This document shows positions 8,449-15,937 of a stretch of DNA of 59,582 nucleotides, piece after piece. Position 1 is the first letter of the stretch. Each line of letters opens with the position of its first letter. The stretch spans positions 1-59,582 of the forward strand of contig NZ_JACMOO010000137.1 in assembly GCF_014377975.1 (NCBI RefSeq). The letters run 5' to 3'. The stretch comes from Ferruginibacter sp. GTDB taxonomy: Bacteria; Bacteroidota; Bacteroidia; Chitinophagales; Chitinophagaceae. A program made the position numbers and the translations under genes. Under the pieces are notes generated by a model that was not told the origin of the DNA, searched no databases, and was given only the letters and a program-made list of their open reading frames with translations.

Positions 8449-10251
8449 ATGAAAAAAACATCACTGATTCTGATAACCCTGACTACATTTTTCTGTAATT
8501 ATGCTTTTCCTCAAAACTATAGTATCGTCATAAAGGGAGGTCATGTAATTGATGCAAAAAATAATATTGATGCGGTAATGGATGTTGCTATCGACAATGG
8601 TAAAATCAGTTTGGTAGCAAAAAATATTAATGCTGCTAAAGCATCCCAGGTTGTAAATGCCGAAGGGATGTACGTTACGCCAGGGTTAATAGACATTCAC
8701 ACCCATGTTTTTTGGGGTACAGAACCTAATCATCAATATGAAAATGGAAACCTGGCCATTCAGCCTGATGGATTTACCTTTAGCAATGGGGTTACCACTG
8801 TTGTGGATGCCGGAAGTTCAGGCTGGCGTACCTTCCCCACTTTTAAGGGCCAAACGATTGATGTTTCTCAAACCAGGGTACTAGCCTTTTTAAACATTGT
8901 AGGCGAAGGCATGCGGGGTGGTTATGAGCAAAACAAAAACGATATGGATTCCAAAATGTCGGCCCAGGTAGCCAGACAATATAAAGATATTATTGTTGGG
9001 TTTAAACTGGCACATTATGAAGGCTACGACTGGGCGCCTTTAGACATGGCTGTACAAGCAGGTAACCTCGCTGGAGGTATTCCTGTAATGGTAGATTTTG
9101 GCGGAAGCCAGCCGCCGCTTTCAATTGAAGAATTATTTCTAAATCACCTGCGTCCCGGAGATATCTTTACACACTGCTTTGCGCAGTTGGGCAGCAGGGA
9201 GTTTATAATAGATACCACTACCAAAAAGGTAAAACCCTTCGTTTGGGAAGCATCTAAAAAAGGCATTATTTTCGATGTAGGCTACGGCGGCATCAGTTTT
9301 GCCTACAGCCAGGCTATACCGGCAATAAAAGACGGTTTTTATCCCAATTCCATCAGCACCGACTTGCATGTAGGCAGTATGAATGCCGCAATGAAAAGCT
9401 TTCTTACTACGGCGTCAAAATTTTTAGCAATGGGTATAGATCTTAAAACGGTAATTACACAAAGTACCTGGAATCCGGCCAGGGAAATCAATCACGAAGA
9501 ACTTGGAAATTTATCAGTGGGATCAGGTGCAGATGTGGCCATACTCAGCATCAGAAAAGGTAAATTCGGCTTATTTGATTATACTGGTTATAAACTGGTA
9601 ACCGATAAAAAGCTGGAATGCGAAATGACCATAAGAGATGGCAGAATTGTATACGATTTAAATGGCATTGCCAATCCGGTCATGGCTTCCCTGCGCCCTA
9701 TTGCCGTTACAACAACCAATACTACCAGCAATTTTTACGACTGGTACAACGAAATAAAATCAGGTAATGACCTTAAATTAACTCCCCATAAAAGCATCAA
9801 CCAGGCGGAGTTCTTCAGGCAATATCGTAAAAATAGCAGCTGGTGGGATAAAGCATTTACATTTTTAAAAACAAAGGAACTTGCTCAACTTACTCCCGGT
9901 ATATACGTGATCGATTCCGGAAACGTGATTGCAACAGTTTCTCAGGGACCCGCCAAAAAAATGGAAGAGGTAAAATGGGAAGCTCATCGGAATTTTAATG
10001 ATCTTCAATACATTATAAAAGGGAAGGCACTTATGGGCCTCGCATGCGTCGCCGACACCAGAGCAGCGCTTACAATACCCTATTCCAATACAACGGATAA
10101 CATGAATTTTACAAATGAAGGCGGCGAATATTTTGATGCAGATGCGTCCACCTTCTTTATTTTTTCTCCGCTCGAAATGCACCGGCCAGTTATTAAAGTA
10201 CCGGAGAATGAGGATGTGAAAAAAATCGTCATTAAGGTGAGGGTTCCATAA
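8449..10251 (+). CDS. Exported amidohydrolase/deacetylase fused to a YhcH/TabA domain (copy B)
   Basis: This 600-residue protein has a Sec signal (MKKTSLILITLTTFFCNYAF). Residues 25-415 form an EF_0837-type amidohydrolase: DIHTH (His84, His86), the presumed carbamylated lysine in VGFKLAH, THCF and STDLH provide the binuclear metal site. Residues about 427-600 are a YhcH/YjgK/YiaL (TabA) domain with WEAHRNFNDLQYIIKG and FSPLEMHRPVIKV, a cupin-like fold known in NanQ as a sialic acid anomerase. The fusion puts a deacylase and a sugar-acid-handling domain in one chain. It follows the PLP enzyme by 41 bases. The likely role is N-deacetylation of an N-acetyl amino sugar acid before ammonia elimination. 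The broken copy at 2105 lacks the second domain. Confidence 0.88.
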   Translation: MKKTSLILITLTTFFCNYAFPQNYSIVIKGGHVIDAKNNIDAVMDVAIDNGKISLVAKNINAAKASQVVNAEGMYVTPGLIDIHTHVFWGTEPNHQYENGNLAIQPDGFTFSNGVTTVVDAGSSGWRTFPTFKGQTIDVSQTRVLAFLNIVGEGMRGGYEQNKNDMDSKMSAQVARQYKDIIVGFKLAHYEGYDWAPLDMAVQAGNLAGGIPVMVDFGGSQPPLSIEELFLNHLRPGDIFTHCFAQLGSREFIIDTTTKKVKPFVWEASKKGIIFDVGYGGISFAYSQAIPAIKDGFYPNSISTDLHVGSMNAAMKSFLTTASKFLAMGIDLKTVITQSTWNPAREINHEELGNLSVGSGADVAILSIRKGKFGLFDYTGYKLVTDKKLECEMTIRDGRIVYDLNGIANPVMASLRPIAVTTTNTTSNFYDWYNEIKSGNDLKLTPHKSINQAEFFRQYRKNSSWWDKAFTFLKTKELAQLTPGIYVIDSGNVIATVSQGPAKKMEEVKWEAHRNFNDLQYIIKGKALMGLACVADTRAALTIPYSNTTDNMNFTNEGGEYFDADASTFFIFSPLEMHRPVIKVPENEDVKKIVIKVRVP

Positions 10252-10341
10252 AATTGCCCTGATATTAATAATAAAAAATACAACGCATTGAATTGTTTTG
10301 TAAAAAAAATATTGAATAAGGGTGGATTTTATCATATGTAA

Positions 10342-10396
10342 GGTTGGTGCTTCCATCAACCCGGGCAGTCCGCCGTAGGCGGTCTATCCACCAACC
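10342..10396. repeat. REP-like nested palindrome
   Basis: GGTTGGTG (10342-10349) pairs with CACCAACC (10389-10396), enclosing CCGCC-GTA-GGCGG (10370-10382), which is GC-rich for this genome. The 3' part is shared, inverted and with 3 mismatches, with 3426-3445. This is typical of an interspersed intergenic repeat. It occupies the 240-base gap before the RraA-like gene. Confidence 0.5.
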
Positions 10397-10418
10397 ACTT
10401 TCAACCGGGCGATGCTAC

Positions 10419-10436
10419 ATCCGAAAGCTATCGGAT
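10419..10436. repeat. 6-bp palindrome next to the REP-like element
   Basis: ATCCGA and TCGGAT surround the spacer AAGCTA. It follows the nested palindrome by 22 bases and may be part of the same intergenic element. Confidence 0.35.
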
Positions 10437-10491
10437 TGGAAATATACCCGTTGATAAAAGTTATTCTTTTAAATTAAATTAAACTAAAATA

Positions 10492-11421
10492 ATGAAAGTT
10501 AATAAAGCTATAATTGGGGTGATTTTTTTTTGTATTTTCTCCTGCGGCCATGGTAATGCACAAACCATTTCTAAAGATGAATTGATATTTCTTACATCCC
10601 AATGGAAAGGAGAAAGGTTTGCAGATGGGCGTCCAAAAATTCCAGATGATTTATTGATAAGGGCACGTAATATAGGCCTTGATGATGCATGGACCGTTTT
10701 AAAAAATTTTGGATATCTAAACCAGTTTGAAGGTGGCTGGAAAATGGTAAATGACAGCACCCCGGTGATCGGCCGTGCGGTTACTGCCATGTACCTTCCT
10801 TCCCGTCCGGATGTAGAAAAAAACATTAAGGAACGGGGCTTAAAAGAAGGTCGTAAGGGTAGCACCAATGCATGGCTCATAGATATGCTTACCAAAGGAG
10901 ATGTTTATGTGGCCGATGGTTTTGGTAAAATTGCAGGAGGCACCTTGATTGGAAGTACACTGGGAAATTCCATCTACAGCAAATCAGGGAATGGCGTAGT
11001 TTTTAATGGTTCAGCCCGTGACCTTGCAGGCTTATCTGAAATAAAGGGATTTAATGCATTTGTGCGTGATTTTCATCCATCTTTTTTGGAGGGAATGGTG
11101 CTCATGGGTCTTAATACACCTATCCGCATAGGGAATGCCATCGTGTTACCCGGCGATCTGGTTATTGCAGGCAGAGAAGGGGTTCTTTTTATTCCGGCTC
11201 AACTGGCCGACCAGGTTATCACTACATCAGAATTTGTTACGTTAAAAGATAAATTTGGTTTTGAAATGGTAAAAACCAATAAATATTCCACAGGCCAGAT
11301 AGACAGCCAGTGGACTGATGACATAAAACAAATTTTCCTTAAATGGCTTAGCCAACATCCGGAGTTAGGAAAAATGAATAAAGAAAAATTAGAAGAAATT
11401 ATGAGTAAGAGAACCTGGTAA
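10492..11421 (+). CDS. Exported RraA-like protein (HMG/CHA aldolase family)
   Basis: The 309-residue product begins with a signal peptide (cleavage probably near GNAQ; a Cys at residue 19 gives a weak lipobox alternative). The core (about 100-270) carries RraA/HMG aldolase landmarks: DGFGKIAGGTLIG, the substrate-binding Arg-Asp pair in SARDLAGL, and VLPGDLVIAGREGVLFIP. Family members include metal-dependent retro-aldolases that cleave 4-hydroxy-4-methyl-2-oxoglutarate and related 2-keto acids to pyruvate, and RNase E regulators. An exported member in a sugar-acid locus fits an aldolase better than the RNase role. It is longer than the usual 160-230 residues, with an N-terminal region of about 75 residues after the signal. 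It sits 72 bases before an MFS transporter. The precise substrate is unknown. Confidence 0.82.
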   Translation: MKVNKAIIGVIFFCIFSCGHGNAQTISKDELIFLTSQWKGERFADGRPKIPDDLLIRARNIGLDDAWTVLKNFGYLNQFEGGWKMVNDSTPVIGRAVTAMYLPSRPDVEKNIKERGLKEGRKGSTNAWLIDMLTKGDVYVADGFGKIAGGTLIGSTLGNSIYSKSGNGVVFNGSARDLAGLSEIKGFNAFVRDFHPSFLEGMVLMGLNTPIRIGNAIVLPGDLVIAGREGVLFIPAQLADQVITTSEFVTLKDKFGFEMVKTNKYSTGQIDSQWTDDIKQIFLKWLSQHPELGKMNKEKLEEIMSKRTW

Positions 11422-11493
11422 TTTGAATCTGAATAAAACCGTTACAGAATATCTTTCCATTGTATAAAAAAATTTAAAATAATTAAGCAGGAT

Positions 11494-12777
11494 ATGCCCA
11501 AACCTTTAGCCAAAAAACGCTGGTATCGATTAATTCCGATTGTCTTTATTACCTACAGTCTTGCATACCTTGACAGAGCCAATTTCGGATTTGCATTGGC
11601 AGGTGGAATGGGCCACGATCTGAACATTACGGCAGCCATGTCCTCCTTACTTGGCTCGCTCTTTTTTCTTGGCTATTTTTTTTTTCAGATTCCCGGCGCA
11701 TTGTACGCTGCCAACAAGAGTGCCAAATTATTAATTTTTTGGTCCCTGATTTTGTGGGGCTTGCTGGCAATGGCTACAGGTATGGTGCATAATGTAAGTC
11801 TGCTAATTGTAATTCGCTTTATGCTTGGCGTAGTAGAAAGTGCTGTAATGCCATCCATGCTTATATTTTTAAGCAGATGGTTTACAAAAGCAGAACGCTC
11901 AAGAGCCAATACCTTTCTGATTCTTGGCAACCCCGTTACCATTTTATGGATGTCCATCCTGTCGGGACACCTGGTAGGAACGTTGGGCTGGCGCTCGATG
12001 TTTATCATAGAAGGAGCACCGGGAATCATATGGGCATTTTTTTGGTGGTACCTGGTAAATGACAAAGTAAAGGATGCCAAATGGCTGTCTGAATCTCAGA
12101 AAGCTGACGTGGAAGAACAATTACTATTAGAACAACAAAGTATTAAGCCGGTAAAAAATTATGCAGAAGCCTTTAAGTTACGGGTGGTGATTTTATTGTG
12201 CCTTCAATATGCGTTGTGGAGTGTAGGGGTATATGGCTTTGTAATGTGGCTGCCTTCTATCATTAATGCGGCCCCCAACATGGATATAGTAACAACAGGC
12301 TGGCTATCTTCAGTTCCTTATATTCTGGCAATAATCATGATGTTGGTAACCTCTTATTATTCCGACAGGACCTTAAAGAGAAAAGAATTTATCTGGCCGT
12401 TTCTTTTGGTGGGAGCTTTAGCTTTTTACGGATCGTATTTAGTTGGAACCAGTAATTTCTGGCTGTCGTTTATATTACTGGTGATTGCCGGTGGAGCAAT
12501 GTACGCACCGTATGGGCCTTTCTTTGCCATCATTACAGAGATTTTGCCGGGCAATGTGGCCGGAGGAGCCATTGCACTTATCAATAGCTTTGGAGCTCTA
12601 GGTTCTTTTCTCGGGGCCTATTTGGTTGGATATTTAAACGGTACTACCCATAGTTTTGATGCTTCTTATATTTTTATGTCAGGCTCTTTGTTTATGTCTG
12701 CATTGATAACCATTATAGCGCTAAGAAAAAAGGAAGTGCTGTATCCACAACTAAAGCTGGCTAAAAAAGGCCACTGA
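11494..12777 (+). CDS. MFS transporter, ACS (organic anion) family
   Basis: This 427-residue membrane protein has about 12 hydrophobic segments and the anion:cation symporter signature near its start (YSLAYLDRANFGFA). A central cytoplasmic loop lies at about residues 195-225. ACS members import hexuronates, galactarate/glucarate, tartrate, phthalate or 4-hydroxyphenylacetate with protons. As the last gene of the locus it probably takes up the sugar acid or keto acid made by the exported enzymes. The start at 11494 puts the first helix after a basic MPKPLAKKRW leader, as expected. Family is secure; the substrate is inferred from context. Confidence 0.88.
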   Translation: MPKPLAKKRWYRLIPIVFITYSLAYLDRANFGFALAGGMGHDLNITAAMSSLLGSLFFLGYFFFQIPGALYAANKSAKLLIFWSLILWGLLAMATGMVHNVSLLIVIRFMLGVVESAVMPSMLIFLSRWFTKAERSRANTFLILGNPVTILWMSILSGHLVGTLGWRSMFIIEGAPGIIWAFFWWYLVNDKVKDAKWLSESQKADVEEQLLLEQQSIKPVKNYAEAFKLRVVILLCLQYALWSVGVYGFVMWLPSIINAAPNMDIVTTGWLSSVPYILAIIMMLVTSYYSDRTLKRKEFIWPFLLVGALAFYGSYLVGTSNFWLSFILLVIAGGAMYAPYGPFFAIITEILPGNVAGGAIALINSFGALGSFLGAYLVGYLNGTTHSFDASYIFMSGSLFMSALITIIALRKKEVLYPQLKLAKKGH

Positions 12778-13262
12778 TACAACAACGGCGTATGATTAAA
12801 GAAAAGCCGGATTGGAAAAGTATTAAAATTAAAAATCATTTTTTCATTAACCTTACGTTACATCCGTCAGTAAGAATCCTTGCTGTTAATTTGTTTAGTT
12901 TATCCAGTTTTCTTTTTGGACAATCACTACAAAAAATAAGTTTCTTTAATAAAATAATTTCACGAGGCTTCCCGGCCAAAAAACTATTTTAACCAGGTTT
13001 GGTAGGTACAATATCAATTTCGGAAACTACTTGCTTCTTACTCAAATTTTTGAAAATTGACATTTTTGAAAATTATTCTGTTCAGTTTTGGCCCAGTTTG
13101 GATTGTGGTCTATTCGCTTTCAGTAATCTGTTGGCTTTACAAAAAAAGTAAACTGAGCATTTTTTTATTACAGCCATTGTAAACTACCGGCTTTAAAATT
13201 TTTGCAGACAATCCGAACATAGCAGTACTTCGTTTGTAAACGATGTTATTAAAATATAATTT
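12778..13262. other. Intergenic region without a recognisable gene
   Basis: A 66-codon frame at 12792-12992 has no ribosome site and no domain and is unlikely to be coding. At 13047-13058 and 13063-13074 the 12-mer TTTTTGAAAATT occurs twice, 16 bases apart, which could be an operator for the gene at 13263 or simple AT-rich repetition. Confidence 0.4.
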
Positions 13263-13985
13263 ATGAAATTTTTAATATGCTTCTTACTCATTAGTATTTC
13301 TTTATCAGCCTCACCACAGCAGCAAGAAGATAAGGGAACCGGTAAAAAAGTTCATTCTTTCCCCCTGATTATACGCGGTTTAGGTTCCAGTTTTCAACAG
13401 TTTGATGGCCTTAACAGCCGCATTGCAAATTTGACCCAATATGAAAAATTGCGGAATGATGCAGCTGTAATAAGTTTGGGCTGGCTTAAAGAAAAGCATC
13501 GTTTTATTTCTATAGCGGGCATCACCGCAGGTAGCACCATGAGTGGTCACCAGGACAAAAAAAGCAGCTCCATTCGTTATCTTGGCTTTAATGCTGATCT
13601 TGGATACAACCTGTTTAAAAGCGAAAAAATAATGCTTTATCCATTAGCTGGTCTTGGGTTTCAACAGTACCAGGCCATTTTTTACAAAGATAATTCCGGT
13701 GTTAATTTTGACGATGTTTTACAATCAACTGCTTTACAAAACAGCATCAGTTCTGTAAAGGTTAATAATGCATTTTTTGTGTATCGCCTTGGCTTTGGTG
13801 TTACAGTAAAATTTCCTAAATGTCCATCCGGATCAATAGGCATACAGGCTGGTTATACAGGCAGTTTTAAAAAGAATAACTGGAGGAGTAATGAAAGCCA
13901 GGTGTTGAATAATGCTCCAGAAGATAAAGTAAGTCAGTTTCATGTAAGTCTTATATTTATCAACAAACCATGGATGATGAAATAG
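13263..13985 (+). CDS. Exported protein, outer-membrane-like, function unknown
   Basis: The 240-residue product has a clear Sec signal (MKFLICFLLISISLSASPQ). The rest alternates polar and hydrophobic residues with glycine-rich strands such as YLGFNADLGYNLF, LYPLAGLGFQQYQ and SIGIQAGYTGSFKK, which suggests a small beta-barrel or outer-membrane-associated protein. I do not recognise a named family. It is isolated: 485 bases from the MFS gene upstream, and followed by a convergent PIG-L gene. An internal CPS segment contains the only mature cysteine. Confidence 0.6.
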   Translation: MKFLICFLLISISLSASPQQQEDKGTGKKVHSFPLIIRGLGSSFQQFDGLNSRIANLTQYEKLRNDAAVISLGWLKEKHRFISIAGITAGSTMSGHQDKKSSSIRYLGFNADLGYNLFKSEKIMLYPLAGLGFQQYQAIFYKDNSGVNFDDVLQSTALQNSISSVKVNNAFFVYRLGFGVTVKFPKCPSGSIGIQAGYTGSFKKNNWRSNESQVLNNAPEDKVSQFHVSLIFINKPWMMK

Positions 13986-14421
13986 CATCCACGTTTATAT
14001 TTTTTATTTTTATCTGGCCTCCCATTTTATGATTATAGAACTTTCTTTTCATTCAAATCTAACTATTTCTGTAATTTTTACAGGCTGATAAAACCTAAGG
14101 TCGCTTGCCTAATTACCAAAACTGCTGTTGGGGTAATGATGTAAGTTTGTTACTAGGGCTATAGGTTTATTTTCATTGGTGTAACTCGCTTTTATCGCCT
14201 CAATTAAGGCTCAAAAAGGTGTTTGAAAAAAGTACTATTGCTGGTGTTTGTTAGCGGCAATTAAAATCATGAATACCATTTACTTATTTTGCCATAAATA
14301 AGTAAATACAGGAAATAAGTACTTGTGCGAAAAAAAATCATTTCCTCTGTAGCGGGGTCTCTACTGTTTCTGTTAATACCTGCGCTCACGACATCCGATA
14401 CTATCACGCCAACTACTTTTT
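13986..14421. other. Intergenic region between convergent genes, with an inverted repeat
   Basis: No domain-bearing gene is seen. It contains the 11-bp perfect inverted repeat at 14278-14307 and, from 14325, a GTG-started 42-codon frame (to 14453) whose product would have a hydrophobic leader (MRKKIISSVAGSLLFLLIP). The small frame overlaps the 3' end of the PIG-L gene and is too short to support as a gene. Confidence 0.35.
14278..14307. repeat. Perfect 11-bp inverted repeat
   Basis: ATTTACTTATT and AATAAGTAAAT are exact reverse complements around TTGCCATA. A further AAATAAGTA follows at about 14313-14322. No T-run follows. It may be an operator or a bidirectional terminator remnant between convergent genes. 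Confidence 0.45.
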
Positions 14422-15315
14422 TTATTTTATCAGCATTGGAAATAATCTTCTGATCTCTGCTTCATCCGGTTGTGTTCCATACTCGCATATTTCAAATGCT
14501 TCTGCATATTTTGCCTGAGCGGCTTTGTCTTCACCATACCATTTTGCCAGCGACGTTTTTATTGCAGGAGTGATGGGTTCAACCCATTTTGTTGCCAACC
14601 ATTTTAAGCGGTCACTTTTATTTTTTGGCACTTCGTTTAAATAATGACCTATCCATGGCAACCATTCGTATACCTGCGACACATGCGCATCTAACCCTAA
14701 AAGTTTTTGTTCATTTACATTGGTAATATCAACCGCGATATCCGGACGGAAAGGATTGGGCCTTTGAAAATTATCCTGGAAATATAAAAACACCGGGTTC
14801 TTTTTTAGTGCCGGAACATCGGACGCAACATTGGGTACAGAAACCATATAAGCTGCATCCTGTACCAATATACCTGTATATCGATGGTCGGGGTGATAAT
14901 CATTTGGCCTTGGTGCAATCACTACATCGGCGTTCCATTCCCTAATTTTTCTGATGATCTCCAGCCGCACTTCCAATGTTGGCATCAGCAAGCCGTCATG
15001 GTTACCAAGCACATCGTATTTTATTCCGAGACGTTTGGCCACTTCCTGTGTTTCTTCATATCTGCGTTTGGCCAGCGCCACACCTTTCATTGTCTGGTGA
15101 CCGGCATCGCCATTGGTTACGGAAAGAAATTTTACAGCATAGCCCATCTTCGCAAAAATTGCAGCAGTGCCACCGCTGTTTACATCGCAATCATCCGGGT
15201 GTGCGCCAATCATAATGATGCGGATCTTGCCATTGGGGGCTTGTGCAAAAACGCTGGTGATACTGCTGATTAAAAAAATAGAAATCAATACAAACAGAAA
15301 GTGTGTTGGCTTCAT
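14422..15315 (-). CDS. Exported PIG-L family (LmbE-like) deacetylase
   Basis: This 297-residue protein has a Sec signal (cleavage near VFAQ) and the PIG-L/LmbE zinc-hydrolase motifs: AHPDDCDVNSGG with the two ligands His and Asp, and RPNDYHPDHRYTG supplying the third His and the conserved HPDH. PIG-L proteins remove acetyl groups from N-acetylglucosaminyl compounds (phosphatidylinositol-GlcNAc, mycothiol and bacillithiol precursors, chitooligosaccharides). The signal peptide excludes the cytosolic BshB role in bacillithiol synthesis and points to deacetylation of an environmental or cell-wall GlcNAc derivative. It is transcribed divergently from the molybdenum oxidoreductase genes. It could be related in function to the amino-sugar locus upstream, but nothing links them directly. 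Confidence 0.88.
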   Translation of the reverse strand: MKPTHFLFVLISIFLISSITSVFAQAPNGKIRIIMIGAHPDDCDVNSGGTAAIFAKMGYAVKFLSVTNGDAGHQTMKGVALAKRRYEETQEVAKRLGIKYDVLGNHDGLLMPTLEVRLEIIRKIREWNADVVIAPRPNDYHPDHRYTGILVQDAAYMVSVPNVASDVPALKKNPVFLYFQDNFQRPNPFRPDIAVDITNVNEQKLLGLDAHVSQVYEWLPWIGHYLNEVPKNKSDRLKWLATKWVEPITPAIKTSLAKWYGEDKAAQAKYAEAFEICEYGTQPDEAEIRRLFPMLIK

Positions 15316-15474
15316 ATAATTCGGTTTAGTGATTATAAAGATATAGTTTATTAGAAAGTAAAAAGATAGCCCCCGGTTTCGTTCACCGTAAATAGCGAAA
15401 TAAATAATTCTGAAATTTACCCAAACTACTAAGTGTAAAATTTTGTAATTTTATAATTATAAAAAAACTATCAC

Positions 15475-15933
15475 ATGCCGGTTTATAATTTACAGATAAA
15501 TGGTCATCAGCTTACCGCAGATGTGGCTGAAGATACTCCATTGTTATGGGTGCTAAGGGATCACCTGGGACTGGTTGGCACCAAGTATGGGTGTGGCATT
15601 GCGCAGTGCGGCGCCTGTACGGTACACATGAATGGTACTGCCATACGATCCTGCTCATTACCTGTTTCAGCTGTTAAAACTGCAGTCATTACTACTATTG
15701 AAGGACTTTCTGCCAACGGGGACCATCCCTTGCAACTGGCATGGGACGAAATAGATGTACCCCAGTGCGGGTATTGCCAGGCGGGCCAGATTATGACGGC
15801 GGCTGCGCTGTTAAAAAGAAATCCTCACCCTACCATAAAAGAAATTGAAGATACCATGCATGGAAATATTTGCCGTTGCGGTGCTTACCACCGTATTCGC
15901 GAAGCAGTAAAATTAGCCAGCACAAAAATTTAA
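15475..15933 (+). CDS. [2Fe-2S] subunit of a xanthine-oxidase-family oxidoreductase (IorA-like)
   Basis: The 152-residue protein has the two iron-sulfur domains of the small subunit of xanthine dehydrogenase/isoquinoline oxidoreductase enzymes: the plant-ferredoxin-like CGIAQCGACTVHMNG, and the C-terminal CGYCQAGQIM with CRCG. It transfers electrons from the molybdenum centre to an external acceptor, usually a cytochrome. It has no signal of its own and starts 4 bases before the large subunit, whose twin-arginine signal would carry both across the membrane. No FAD subunit gene is present, which is normal for the two-subunit aldehyde/isoquinoline-type enzymes. Confidence 0.92.
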   Translation: MPVYNLQINGHQLTADVAEDTPLLWVLRDHLGLVGTKYGCGIAQCGACTVHMNGTAIRSCSLPVSAVKTAVITTIEGLSANGDHPLQLAWDEIDVPQCGYCQAGQIMTAAALLKRNPHPTIKEIEDTMHGNICRCGAYHRIREAVKLASTKI

Positions 15934-15937
15934 AAAC

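Noticed and set aside
12792..12992. 66-codon frame after the MFS gene
   Set aside because: No ribosome site, no signal or domain, composition like the surrounding non-coding DNA.
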